In this document: piece after piece, positions 1 through 4,982 of the stretch
Position numbering within the stretch: the stretch's first letter is position 1
Layout: every line of letters begins with the position of its first letter
NCBI GenBank assembly: GCA_031276475.1
Contig: JAISMZ010000069.1
Coordinates: forward strand, 1 to 6,135
Source: Coriobacteriales bacterium
GTDB lineage: Bacteria; Actinomycetota; Coriobacteriia; Coriobacteriales; UBA8131
Direction: 5' to 3'
Length of the DNA: 6,135 bases
Position numbers and translations under genes: made by a program
The notes under the pieces: generated by a model
What the model saw: only the letters and a program-made list of their open reading frames with translations
Told to the model about the DNA's origin: nothing
Databases searched by the model: none

Positions 1-40
1 CTGGGAAAACCATTGCCTGTGATGAAACCTTGTTGCCAGG

Positions 41-67
41 AACACAAAAGAACCGTCCCTCTGTGTT
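41..67. repeat. REP-like hairpin unit, most complete copy
   Basis: AACACA at 41-46 is the perfect inverse of TGTGTT at 62-67. The 15-base loop carries the repeat core AAAGAACCGTCCCTC. This is the only copy in the array that keeps both arms. The other copies keep the right arm (CTCTGTGTTG) but have GCCCCC or CGCCC in place of the left arm. It is probably the founder or least-degraded unit from which the neighbouring tandem copies derive. Confidence 0.6.
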
Positions 68-154
68 GTGTGTTGCCCTCTGTGTTGCCCCCAAGAACCG
101 TCCCTCTGTGTTGTGCCTCTGTGTTGCCCCCAAGAACCGTCCCTCTGTGTTGTG
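48..154. repeat. Three near-identical 23-base direct repeats
   Basis: The 23-base unit beginning AAGAACCGTCCCTCTGTG and ending TTGTG is identical at 48-70, 93-115 and 132-154. Start-to-start spacing is 45 and then 39 bases. The spacers are themselves related (CCTCTGTGTTGCCCCC), so the true repeating block is about 39-45 bases and looks like local tandem duplication. A fourth, diverged copy (GGAGCCGTCCCTCTGTG...) lies at 203-224. Spacers are made of repeat material, so this is not a CRISPR array. Confidence 0.85.
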
Positions 155-192
155 CCCGTCCCCGTTTCCGCCCCTGCCTAAGCCGTCCCTGT

Positions 193-258
193 GTCCGCCC
201 TCGGAGCCGTCCCTCTGTGTTGTGCCTCTGTGTTGTGTCCGCCCTCGGAGCCGTCCCT
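193..258. repeat. 22-base direct repeat pair (193-214 and 237-258)
   Basis: The block beginning GTCCGCCCTCGGAG and ending CCGTCCCT is identical at 193-214 and 237-258, a period of 44 bases. That is close to the 39-45 base period of the left-end copies. The intervening bases are again CTCTGTGTTGTG material. Confidence 0.8.
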
Positions 259-288
259 GGGTCCGCTTTTCCGGCCCTCGCAACCGTT

Positions 289-316
289 CCCCTGCCCCCG
301 TCCCCGTTTCCGCCCC
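289..316 (-). other. Predicted G-quadruplex motif, minus strand
   Basis: The + strand has C-runs at 289-292, 295-299, 302-305 and 313-316, separated by 2, 2 and 7 bases. On the minus strand this gives four runs of at least four G with loops within the usual 1-7 limit. That meets the standard quadruplex pattern, and the + strand could form an i-motif. It lies about 170 bases upstream of the predicted promoter. Whether it folds in the cell is unknown. Confidence 0.5.
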
Positions 317-342
317 TGCCAAAGCCGTCCCTACCACGCCGT

Positions 343-367
343 CCCCGCGCCCCCCGCCCTGCTGCCC
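343..367 (-). other. Second predicted G-quadruplex motif, minus strand
   Basis: C-runs at 343-346, 350-355, 357-359 and 365-367 are separated by 3, 1 and 5 bases. The minus strand thus carries four runs of at least three G with short loops. It is the weaker of the two motifs because two of the runs are only three long. Confidence 0.45.
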
Positions 368-488
368 AAGCCGTCCCCGCCTCCTCCCCTAAACAGAGCC
401 AGAGGGCCTGTCCCCACGGCTTTTTCTGCCCCCCGCCTGATCAGCAACGTGCAATGGTTAACCGCTGCCCCTTTAACCGTCCAAGAGC

Positions 489-518
489 TTGACAACGGCG
501 GGCGTCTGTGGTTATATA
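489..518 (+). promoter_or_regulatory. Predicted sigma70-type promoter of the operon
   Basis: A perfect -35 box TTGACA lies at 489-494 and a -10 box TATATA (4 of 6 matches) at 513-518, with an 18-base spacer. TTATAT at 512-517 with 17 bases is an alternative reading. The local sequence turns AT-rich (512-545) right after the GC-rich array, as expected at a promoter. Transcription would start near 524-526 and read into the ABC transporter genes, leaving a leader of about 135 bases. No other good promoter was seen further down, so the five genes may depend on this one. Confidence 0.6.
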
Positions 519-563
519 GGATATTACGCAGTAAACTTATATGTTAACAGGTATTCAAGAGGC

Positions 564-596
564 GCTGATTCGTCATCAGCCAGGGATACCGGCTGA
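564..596 (+). promoter_or_regulatory. Two mutually exclusive hairpins in the operon leader
   Basis: GCTGAT (564-569) pairs perfectly with ATCAGC (575-580) around a 5-base loop. TCAGCC (576-581) pairs perfectly with GGCTGA (591-596) around a 9-base loop. Positions 576-580 are shared, so only one stem can form at a time. The element lies in the predicted leader about 65 bases before the TTG start of the first gene. There is no U-run after either stem, so it is not a standard attenuator. It could instead be a palindromic operator (GTCATCAGCC...GGCTGAC) or chance. It matches no riboswitch class I recognise. Confidence 0.35.
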
Positions 597-647
597 CAGA
601 TTAAGTGGGCGGCAAGACCGAGATGCTCAAAAATGCAGCGCGTGAGC

Positions 648-653
648 GAGGAG
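648..653 (+). promoter_or_regulatory. Ribosome binding site fixing the TTG start at 661
   Basis: GAGGAG lies 7 bases before TTG 661. The same frame is closed by TGA at 643-645, and there is no ATG, GTG or TTG codon in that frame between 661 and the conserved start of the ATPase domain. The TTG is therefore the only workable start. Confidence 0.75.
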
Positions 654-660
654 CAGGAGA

Positions 661-1575
661 TTGACTACAACCACAGACAAGGGCACAGCCAACGGCGCGG
701 CAACGGCGGCGACGATCGCCGATGATGCCGAGATAGCAATACGGGGGCTTTCGCTTGCCTACGATGTTCGGCGCAGTAAGAAGGAGGGGGGCGCGACCAG
801 CCTGCTGGCGCTGGATGATATCAATCTCGACATCCGTCGCGGCGAGTTTCTCTCCATAGTAGGGCCCTCGGGCTGCGGTAAGTCCACCCTTCTCTACATC
901 CTTGCCGGTCTGATTAAAAAGACTGCGGGCTCTGCAAAGATCGAGGGCATGGAGGTCGTCGCTCCCACTCTGCACACCGGTATCATCATGCAGGCCTACG
1001 CATTGTTCCCCTGGCGCACGGTGCAGAAAAATGTTGAGTTTGGCCTGGAGATAAAAAAGGTGGGCAAGCAGGAGCGCCGGCAGATCGCCGCGGACTTTCT
1101 GGAGATGGTTGGCCTCAGCGAATTCGCCTCGCGCTACCCCTACGAGCTTTCTGGCGGCATGAAGCAGCGGGTGGCCATTGCCCGCGCTTTGGCCTATGAC
1201 CCCGAGGTGCTGCTGATGGATGAGCCCTTTGCGGCCGTTGACGAGCAGACCAGAGGGCAGTTGCACGAACAGCTGCTCAGCATTTGGGAGAAGACCGGCA
1301 AGACCATCGTCTTTGTCACGCACAGCATTGAGGAATCCATCTTCCTTTCAGACAGAGTGGTGATCCTCACCCCCAGCCCGGGCCGGGTAAAGGAGACGAT
1401 CGACATCGATCTGCCACGCCCGCGCCCGGCTGAACTCAAGAGCAGCGCGGAGTTCGCGGTCTATCGCAAACAGGTCTGGCAACTGCTTCAAAACCACGGT
1501 GAGCTGATAGAAGAGATCCTTTTGGAAGACGGCAATACCAGCCTTGAGGCCGTCCCGTTTGTCGAAGGGATATAG
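661..1575 (+). CDS. ABC transporter ATP-binding protein, SsuB/TauB/NrtD type
   Basis: This is the cytoplasmic ATPase of an importer for a small organic molecule. The 304-residue protein has a Thr/Ala-rich N-terminus (about 1-22) and then a full nucleotide-binding domain: Walker A GPSGCGKST (68-76), Q-loop Gln111, signature LSGGMKQR (163-170), Walker B VLLMDEPF (183-190) with catalytic Glu188, a D-loop read as AAVD (191-194) rather than the common SALD, and H-loop His221. The FPWRTVQKNVEFGLE stretch after the Q-loop and DEQTRGQLHEQLL after Walker B are typical of the nitrate/sulfonate/taurine group. A C-terminal extension of about 50 residues follows the domain. The start is TTG, supported by GAGGAG 7 bases upstream. 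The gene ends in TAG three bases before the permease ATG. The class is sure; the substrate cannot be told from the ATPase. Confidence 0.95.
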   Translation: MTTTTDKGTANGAATAATIADDAEIAIRGLSLAYDVRRSKKEGGATSLLALDDINLDIRRGEFLSIVGPSGCGKSTLLYILAGLIKKTAGSAKIEGMEVVAPTLHTGIIMQAYALFPWRTVQKNVEFGLEIKKVGKQERRQIAADFLEMVGLSEFASRYPYELSGGMKQRVAIARALAYDPEVLLMDEPFAAVDEQTRGQLHEQLLSIWEKTGKTIVFVTHSIEESIFLSDRVVILTPSPGRVKETIDIDLPRPRPAELKSSAEFAVYRKQVWQLLQNHGELIEEILLEDGNTSLEAVPFVEGI

Positions 1576-1578
1576 GTC

Positions 1579-2370
1579 ATGGGCAACGGTAATGGGAAAA
1601 AGAAAGAAAACCGGCTTCTGAAAGCATTTGAGAGCAGCATCGTCATCGTCTTGCTGCTGTTGGCCTGGTCACTGATACCGCTGATACCCGGGGTCACTCT
1701 ACCGCGTTTCTTCCCCTCATTTTTAGACGTCCTGGCGGCCTACGGCAGCATGATCGAGCGCGGTGTGCTCTGGATTGATATCTCTGCCAGCCTCTCCATC
1801 GCCCTTACCGGCTTGGTCCTGGCCACCGCTGCCGCCATCATTTTAGGGCTGCTGCTGGGCTGGTTTGCGCGTCTGGAGCGCTATCTCGATCCACTGCTTC
1901 AGATACTGCGTAACACGCCGGTTCTGGCCATCCTTCCCCTGTTCATCCTGATCTTGGGGATCGGCGACGTCAGCCGCATCGCCGTGGTCTTTTTTGCCTC
2001 CTTCTTCCCAACCCTGCTTAACACCATTCAGGGCGTTAAGAACGCCGATCCGGTGCTGATTCGCGCCGCGCAGTCGATGGGCATCAGCAGGCTCGGTCTT
2101 TTTGCCAAGGTTATTCTGCCCTCGGTGGTGCCCTATATCACCGCGGGCTTTCGTCTGGCCGCCGGCGTCTCGCTGATCGTTTTGGTTGCGGCCGAGATGC
2201 TCGGCGCCGCACACGGTCTGGGCATCAGCATCTGGACCTATCAGTTCTCTTACCAGATCGCTCCGATGTATGCCGACATCATCGCGCTGGCCATCATCGG
2301 AGTGATCATGAATTGGCTGCTCCTCAAGTTGGAGCGGTTCTTAACCCGTTGGCAGGAGAAAACCCACTGA
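1579..2370 (+). CDS. ABC transporter permease, SsuC/TauC type
   Basis: This integral membrane subunit forms the channel of the importer, presumably as a homodimer. The 263-residue length is normal for the family. A basic, Asn/Lys-rich N-terminus (1-12) leads into about six hydrophobic segments, near 21-37, 66-95 (long), 110-128, 131-149, 187-207 and 232-251. The cytoplasmic coupling (EAA) loop is at about 162-186 (IRAAQSMGISRLGLFAKVIL, then PSVVPYI), with the conserved Gly and Pro. It contacts the ATPase Q-loop region. The next stretch, AEMLGAAHGLG, is also typical of SsuC-like permeases. AAGGGA lies 8 bases before the ATG and overlaps the end of the ATPase gene, so the two are probably translationally coupled. 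It ends in TGA. Substrate unknown. Confidence 0.95.
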   Translation: MGNGNGKKKENRLLKAFESSIVIVLLLLAWSLIPLIPGVTLPRFFPSFLDVLAAYGSMIERGVLWIDISASLSIALTGLVLATAAAIILGLLLGWFARLERYLDPLLQILRNTPVLAILPLFILILGIGDVSRIAVVFFASFFPTLLNTIQGVKNADPVLIRAAQSMGISRLGLFAKVILPSVVPYITAGFRLAAGVSLIVLVAAEMLGAAHGLGISIWTYQFSYQIAPMYADIIALAIIGVIMNWLLLKLERFLTRWQEKTH

Positions 2371-2436
2371 GGAGGAGGTTGATTTTTTCAGTAAGCAGAA
2401 GTACGCACTCAAAAGAAACGGACAAAGGAGTTTACT

Positions 2437-2937
2437 ATGAAACCAAGAAAGACAAGGGCACTGATCAGTGTGATTCTGGCGGCGGTGCTCGCAGCGACGC
2501 TGGGGATCAGCGCCTGTGCGGGCGGTAGTCCTTCTCAGTCTGCAACGCCGCAGTCTGCAACATCGCAGTCTGGCGGGGGCAGCTCAGAACCCAGTACCGT
2601 GACCCTCAAGTTTCAGGGCCTGGGCGGCTCGCCCAACACCACCGACGCACCAACCATCGGCGTGGCGCAGGGCTATTTTGCCGAGGAAGGCATCGAAGTT
2701 CAAAACGTGGGCAACATCCAGGTTCCGCAGTGGGTCCCCTCACTGGAAAACGGCGACATCGACGCCTGCCTGATCATGACCAGCGAGGGTCTGGCCGCCA
2801 TCGACAACGGCTCCAATATCATTGCTGTTGCCGGCGGCAGCGACACCTATGGTGCCGAGAACACCCACATGACCTTCCTGGTTAAAAAGGACAGCCCAAT
2901 TCGCACTTTTAAGGAAGCCGGCATTGAGGCCGCCTAG
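2437..2937 (+). CDS. Substrate-binding lipoprotein, NMT1/SsuA-like, N-terminal part
   Basis: This is the first 166 residues of the transporter's extracytoplasmic binding protein. AAAGGAG lies 6 bases before the ATG. The signal peptide is lipoprotein-type: KPRK, hydrophobic 9-22, and lipobox ISAC with lipidated Cys27. A Ser/Gln/Gly/Ala linker (28-52) would hold the protein off the membrane. The first lobe follows (VTLKFQGLGG..., APTIGVAQGYFAEEGIEV, then LENGDIDACLIMTSEGLAAIDNGSNIIAVAGG), typical of the NMT1/SsuA/TauA fold. The frame stops at TAG 2935-2937 just after FKEAGIEAA, where family members continue with a D(F/L)xGK motif. That motif (DFVGKSIAT) is present in the same frame right after the TAG. 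Alone this half lacks the second lobe and should not bind ligand normally. Either it is a nonsense pseudogene or the TAG is read through. Confidence 0.85.
   Translation: MKPRKTRALISVILAAVLAATLGISACAGGSPSQSATPQSATSQSGGGSSEPSTVTLKFQGLGGSPNTTDAPTIGVAQGYFAEEGIEVQNVGNIQVPQWVPSLENGDIDACLIMTSEGLAAIDNGSNIIAVAGGSDTYGAENTHMTFLVKKDSPIRTFKEAGIEAA
2536..2571 (+). repeat. 15-base tandem repeat in the lipoprotein linker
   Basis: CAGTCTGCAACGCCG (2536-2550) and CAGTCTGCAACATCG (2551-2565) are followed by a partial third unit, CAGTCT (2566-2571). They encode the QSATP/QSATS/QS run of the flexible linker. Such repeats change length easily by slippage in multiples of five residues without breaking the frame. 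Confidence 0.75.
2935..2937 (+). other. In-frame amber codon inside the binding-protein gene
   Basis: TAG falls at codon 167 of what would be a 369-codon gene. Upstream and downstream parts are in the same frame, and together they make one normal-length binding protein, with DFVGK following at once. A single change from CAG, AAG, GAG, TGG or TAT/TAC would explain it. The codon lies in CCTAGG. Readthrough by a suppressor tRNA or pyrrolysine is possible. Against general reassignment, TAG also ends the ATPase gene, right beside the next gene's start. Confidence 0.8.
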
Positions 2938-2943
2938 GACTTT

Positions 2944-3546
2944 GTGGGCAAGAGCATCGCTACCGCCAACGCCGTTGGTGGGTGCACCGTGGGCTTTCCG
3001 CTGGAATATATGCGGCAAGGCGGCGTGAAGGATCCGTTGGATAAGTTCTCCAGCAACGTCACCGTTCCCGAGGCCGAGCTGGTTCCAACGCTGCTGCGCG
3101 GCGACGTTGATATCGTCGGTACCCATCTGGTGCCGCGTGTCGTTGAGGAGAACTATGGCGATGAGGTAAAGATCGTCTTCTCCGACTACGACATCCTCGG
3201 CGATCTGGGTGGAGACATGGAATGGTATATGCGCAAGGATTATGTTGAGCAGAACCCTGATATCGTCAAACGCTTTGTTAACGCCATCGCCAAGACCAAC
3301 AACTTCATTGACGATAATCCCGCAGAGGCCGGCGAGGTGTATAAGGAAGAGACGATTAACACCTATAAGAACTCGATCAACGAGAAGTTCTTTAATGTCC
3401 GCCACTACGCCGAAGACGGCCTGATACGCGAGACCCACACCCAGCTCTGGATCGACCTACTCGGCAATCCCGGTCAGATCCAGCAGTTCAAGACCAAGCT
3501 GACCTTTGACCAGGTGGCAACCAACGAGTATAACGCCCTCTCCTAG
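2944..3546 (+). CDS. Substrate-binding protein, C-terminal part after the amber codon
   Basis: This frame carries the second lobe and C-terminus of the same binding protein. It is open without a break from 2938, with GTG 2944 as the first possible start. It has VGKSIATANAVGG, a region on domain movement and ligand contact (ELVPTLLRGDVDIVG), a long helical section (DYVEQNPDIVKRFVNAIAKTNNFIDDNPAEAGEVYKEE), and ends LTFDQVATNEYNALS. It has no signal peptide, and only AGGA with a 4-base gap before GTG. Independent translation would leave an exportless half-protein in the cytoplasm. It therefore makes sense only as part of a read-through product or as a pseudogene remnant. The sequence after the TAG is still clean, with no further stops, so any inactivation would be recent. 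It ends in TAG 3544-3546. Confidence 0.75.
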   Translation: MGKSIATANAVGGCTVGFPLEYMRQGGVKDPLDKFSSNVTVPEAELVPTLLRGDVDIVGTHLVPRVVEENYGDEVKIVFSDYDILGDLGGDMEWYMRKDYVEQNPDIVKRFVNAIAKTNNFIDDNPAEAGEVYKEETINTYKNSINEKFFNVRHYAEDGLIRETHTQLWIDLLGNPGQIQQFKTKLTFDQVATNEYNALS

Positions 3547-3554
3547 CGGTTGGC

Positions 3555-3560
3555 AGAGGT
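3555..3560 (+). promoter_or_regulatory. Ribosome binding site favouring TTG start at 3568
   Basis: AGAGGT lies 7 bases before TTG 3568. The other in-frame candidate, TTG 3550, has only CTCCTAGCGG before it, with no Shine-Dalgarno match. Starting at 3568 also removes six residues (MAEVDH) that look like extra N-terminal sequence before the first strand, TTRIVCGKLYTG. Confidence 0.55.
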
Positions 3561-3567
3561 TGATCAC

Positions 3568-4857
3568 TTGGCAGCGCAACTAACAACCAGGATCGTCTGC
3601 GGCAAGCTCTACACCGGGCTTGCCGCAGAGTTCCTGTTTAACCACGAGATTATTGTACGCGGCGACGAGATCCTCTCCGTGGGCCCCGCAGGCAGCTTTA
3701 CCGGCGAGGCGGCACTGAGGGATCTCAGCGCGTTTACGGTGACCCCCGGCATCATCGACGCGCATATCCATCCCGCCTTCATAGACCCCGCCGAGCTCTA
3801 CGACGACCCGGTTAAAAACTCGGACGGCTGGCGGGTGTTGTCGGTGGCGCGCACGGCCCAGAAGTGTCTGGAGGGCGGCTTTACCACCATCCGGGCCATC
3901 GGCTGGTTTCAGGAGGACTATGTCTTGGACGCCAAGCGCTTCATCGACCGGGGCTATCTTGGCGGTGCCCGGATCATTGCCTGCGCTCACGCGCTGGGTA
4001 CCACCGGCAGTCACGGCGATTTCTCACAAACCTACCGCGACAATCCGCACACCGCAGACAACCTGGTGCGCCTGAACGCCGGAACCGGCGACGGCGCGGA
4101 CTTCTTTACCCATGCCGTGCGGCGGGAGAAGAAGCTCGGCAGCGACTTTATCAAGATCATGGCCACGGGCGGCTTCATGTCGCCTTTTGACGGGCCGGAC
4201 GACATCCAGTTTAGCGACGCGGAGCTGGAGGCGATATTTTCCACAGCCCACGCGGTAGGCCTTCCGGTTACCGCCCATGCCTACAGTCCTCAACTGATAC
4301 AAAAGCTGATTGGCTTAGGGATTGCCGGCATTGAGCATGGTTCGCTGATGGACGCGGAAACGGCAGCCCTTATGGAGGAGACCGGCACCTATCTGGTGGG
4401 CACCTTTGGTCCTTATGACGCCATCCTCAGCGCGGACGAGAGCCGCCTTGCCCAGCTTGGCGAGCAAACGCGGCGCAAGTTTGAGCAGTACGGACCGCGC
4501 CTGGCCGAGGGACGCAAGATCATCGTTAACAGCTCGATAAAGTTGGGCTACGGCACCGATATTGTCTCTGTCTATAACAACTACGAGAGCGGTCGCGAAT
4601 ACGGCTCGCTGTTGCGCAGCGGCCTGGATCCGTTTCGCATCCTGCAGGCGGCAACCAAAAACAACGCTGAGATATGCGGGATAGACAGCTTTACGGGCAC
4701 CATCGAGCCCGGTAAGGCAGCTGATATCGCCGGCTGGCGACGCGACCTGCTTACCGACCCCGACGCCTTGCGGGACTGCGCCTTTGTGATGAAGTCCGGT
4801 GTGGAGTATCCAACCGGCGCAGACCTGGCCGCCGCCGCTCCAACCGCGCGGCCCTGA
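3568..4857 (+). CDS. Metal-dependent amidohydrolase, imidazolonepropionase/Xaa-Pro dipeptidase-like
   Basis: This is a cytoplasmic hydrolase of the amidohydrolase superfamily, COG1228-like, that cleaves a cyclic or linear amide. The 429 residues start with the small beta-sandwich part (TRIVCGKLYTG, EIIVRGDEILSVG), then PGIIDAHIHP with metal ligands His66 and His68. The other expected ligands are all in place: Lys196 (FIKIMATGG, the probable carboxylated bridging lysine), His237 (TAHAY), His257 (IEHGS) and catalytic Asp331 (YGTD). The end (TGTIEPGKAADIAGW) returns to the beta-sandwich. The TATGG...MSPFDGPDD-type loop is shared with enzymes that act on N-acyl or prolyl substrates, but the substrate cannot be assigned. 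The first TTG at 3550 would add six residues. It sits 4-22 bases after the binding-protein stop and in the same frame. The Ala-rich tail (LAAAAPTARP) seems cut by a one-base slip; the catalytic domain is complete. Confidence 0.88.
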   Translation: MAAQLTTRIVCGKLYTGLAAEFLFNHEIIVRGDEILSVGPAGSFTGEAALRDLSAFTVTPGIIDAHIHPAFIDPAELYDDPVKNSDGWRVLSVARTAQKCLEGGFTTIRAIGWFQEDYVLDAKRFIDRGYLGGARIIACAHALGTTGSHGDFSQTYRDNPHTADNLVRLNAGTGDGADFFTHAVRREKKLGSDFIKIMATGGFMSPFDGPDDIQFSDAELEAIFSTAHAVGLPVTAHAYSPQLIQKLIGLGIAGIEHGSLMDAETAALMEETGTYLVGTFGPYDAILSADESRLAQLGEQTRRKFEQYGPRLAEGRKIIVNSSIKLGYGTDIVSVYNNYESGREYGSLLRSGLDPFRILQAATKNNAEICGIDSFTGTIEPGKAADIAGWRRDLLTDPDALRDCAFVMKSGVEYPTGADLAAAAPTARP

Positions 4858-4934
4858 CCGGCGCGGCCCCAGTCGCCGCCGCTTCAGCTGGCGCCACCCT
4901 GGCCGCCGCAGCGCCAACCGGTGCCGCCCTGACC
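4825..4934 (+). repeat. Ala-rich imperfect duplication spanning the amidohydrolase stop
   Basis: The segment at 4825-4859 (CTGGCCGCCGCCGCTCCAAC...CCTGACC, 35 bases) recurs at 4899-4934 (36 bases), 74 bases on. The only length difference is one base after CCAACCG. The extra base in the second copy keeps it in an AAAAPTGAALT frame. In the first copy its absence brings TGA 4855-4857 into frame. Shifted by one, the frame runs on as Ala/Gly/Thr/Pro-rich sequence to TAG 4941-4943, about 30 more residues. The bases between the copies (4860-4898) are also related GCC-rich sequence. This fills most of the 125-base gap before the next gene; no promoter or terminator is seen in the gap. Confidence 0.65.
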
Positions 4935-4982
4935 AGCGGGTAGCTTTCTCACAAGCAGCTCTAACAAAAGATTGGACGAAAA

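Larger units (their letters stand above)
155..332. repeat. 36-base direct repeat pair (155-190 and 297-332)
   Basis: The block starting CCCGTCCCCGTTTCCG and ending AAGCCGTCCCT occurs at 155-190 and 297-332, with 35 of 36 positions identical by eye (T versus A at position 25 of the block). The copies are 142 bases apart start to start. They enclose a second, 22-base duplicated block. This shows that the array grew by segmental duplication on more than one scale. Confidence 0.8.
41..380. repeat. Degenerate CCGTCCC-based intergenic repeat array
   Basis: About 340 bases are built from variants of one core, AA(G)(A)(A)CCGTCCC(T/C). The core CCGTCCC starts near 53, 98, 137, 183, 207, 251, 325, 339 and 371. 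It sits among CTCTGTGTTG and C-rich filler. The left end has near-identical copies; copies decay rightward into AAGCCGTCCC and GGAGCCGTCCC forms. The + strand is strongly pyrimidine-rich. Open frames across the array exist only because the composition lacks stop codons; they encode Pro/Arg/Cys/Val-rich low-complexity protein and are not genes. The core with flanking ACACA/TGTGT resembles small REP-like intergenic repeats of anaerobic Gram-positive genomes, some of which are moved by REP-associated tyrosine transposases; that link is from memory. No transposase is in the window. Confidence 0.85.

Noticed and set aside
41..224. CRISPR array
   Set aside because: The spacers are made of the same repeat material, copy lengths vary, and no cas genes are seen.
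397..425. Rho-independent terminator (AGCC...GGCT then TTTTT)
   Set aside because: The stem is only four pairs around a 17-base loop, and no gene upstream needs terminating.
13..547. Three overlapping + strand open frames of about 118-159 codons across the repeat array
   Set aside because: All three frames stay open only because the repeats are C/T-rich and lack stops. The proteins are Pro/Arg/Ser/Cys/Val low-complexity, with no ribosome site and no domain.
541..645. Small ORF of 34 codons in the leader (ATG 541 to TGA 643)
   Set aside because: There is no Shine-Dalgarno site before the ATG and no recognisable peptide, and it overlaps the hairpins. A leader peptide cannot be excluded but is not supported.
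1573..1581. ATPase-permease fusion through TAG
   Set aside because: The permease has its own ATG with AAGGGA 8 bases upstream, and such two-gene arrangements are normal for SsuB/SsuC. The shared frame is probably chance.
2935..2937. Selenocysteine at the binding-protein stop
   Set aside because: Selenocysteine uses TGA, not TAG, and the family has no redox-active residue there.
2944..3546. Binding-protein second half as a separate gene with its own start
   Set aside because: It begins in mid-fold, lacks a signal peptide, has only a weak AGGA at 4-base spacing, and completes the protein upstream exactly.
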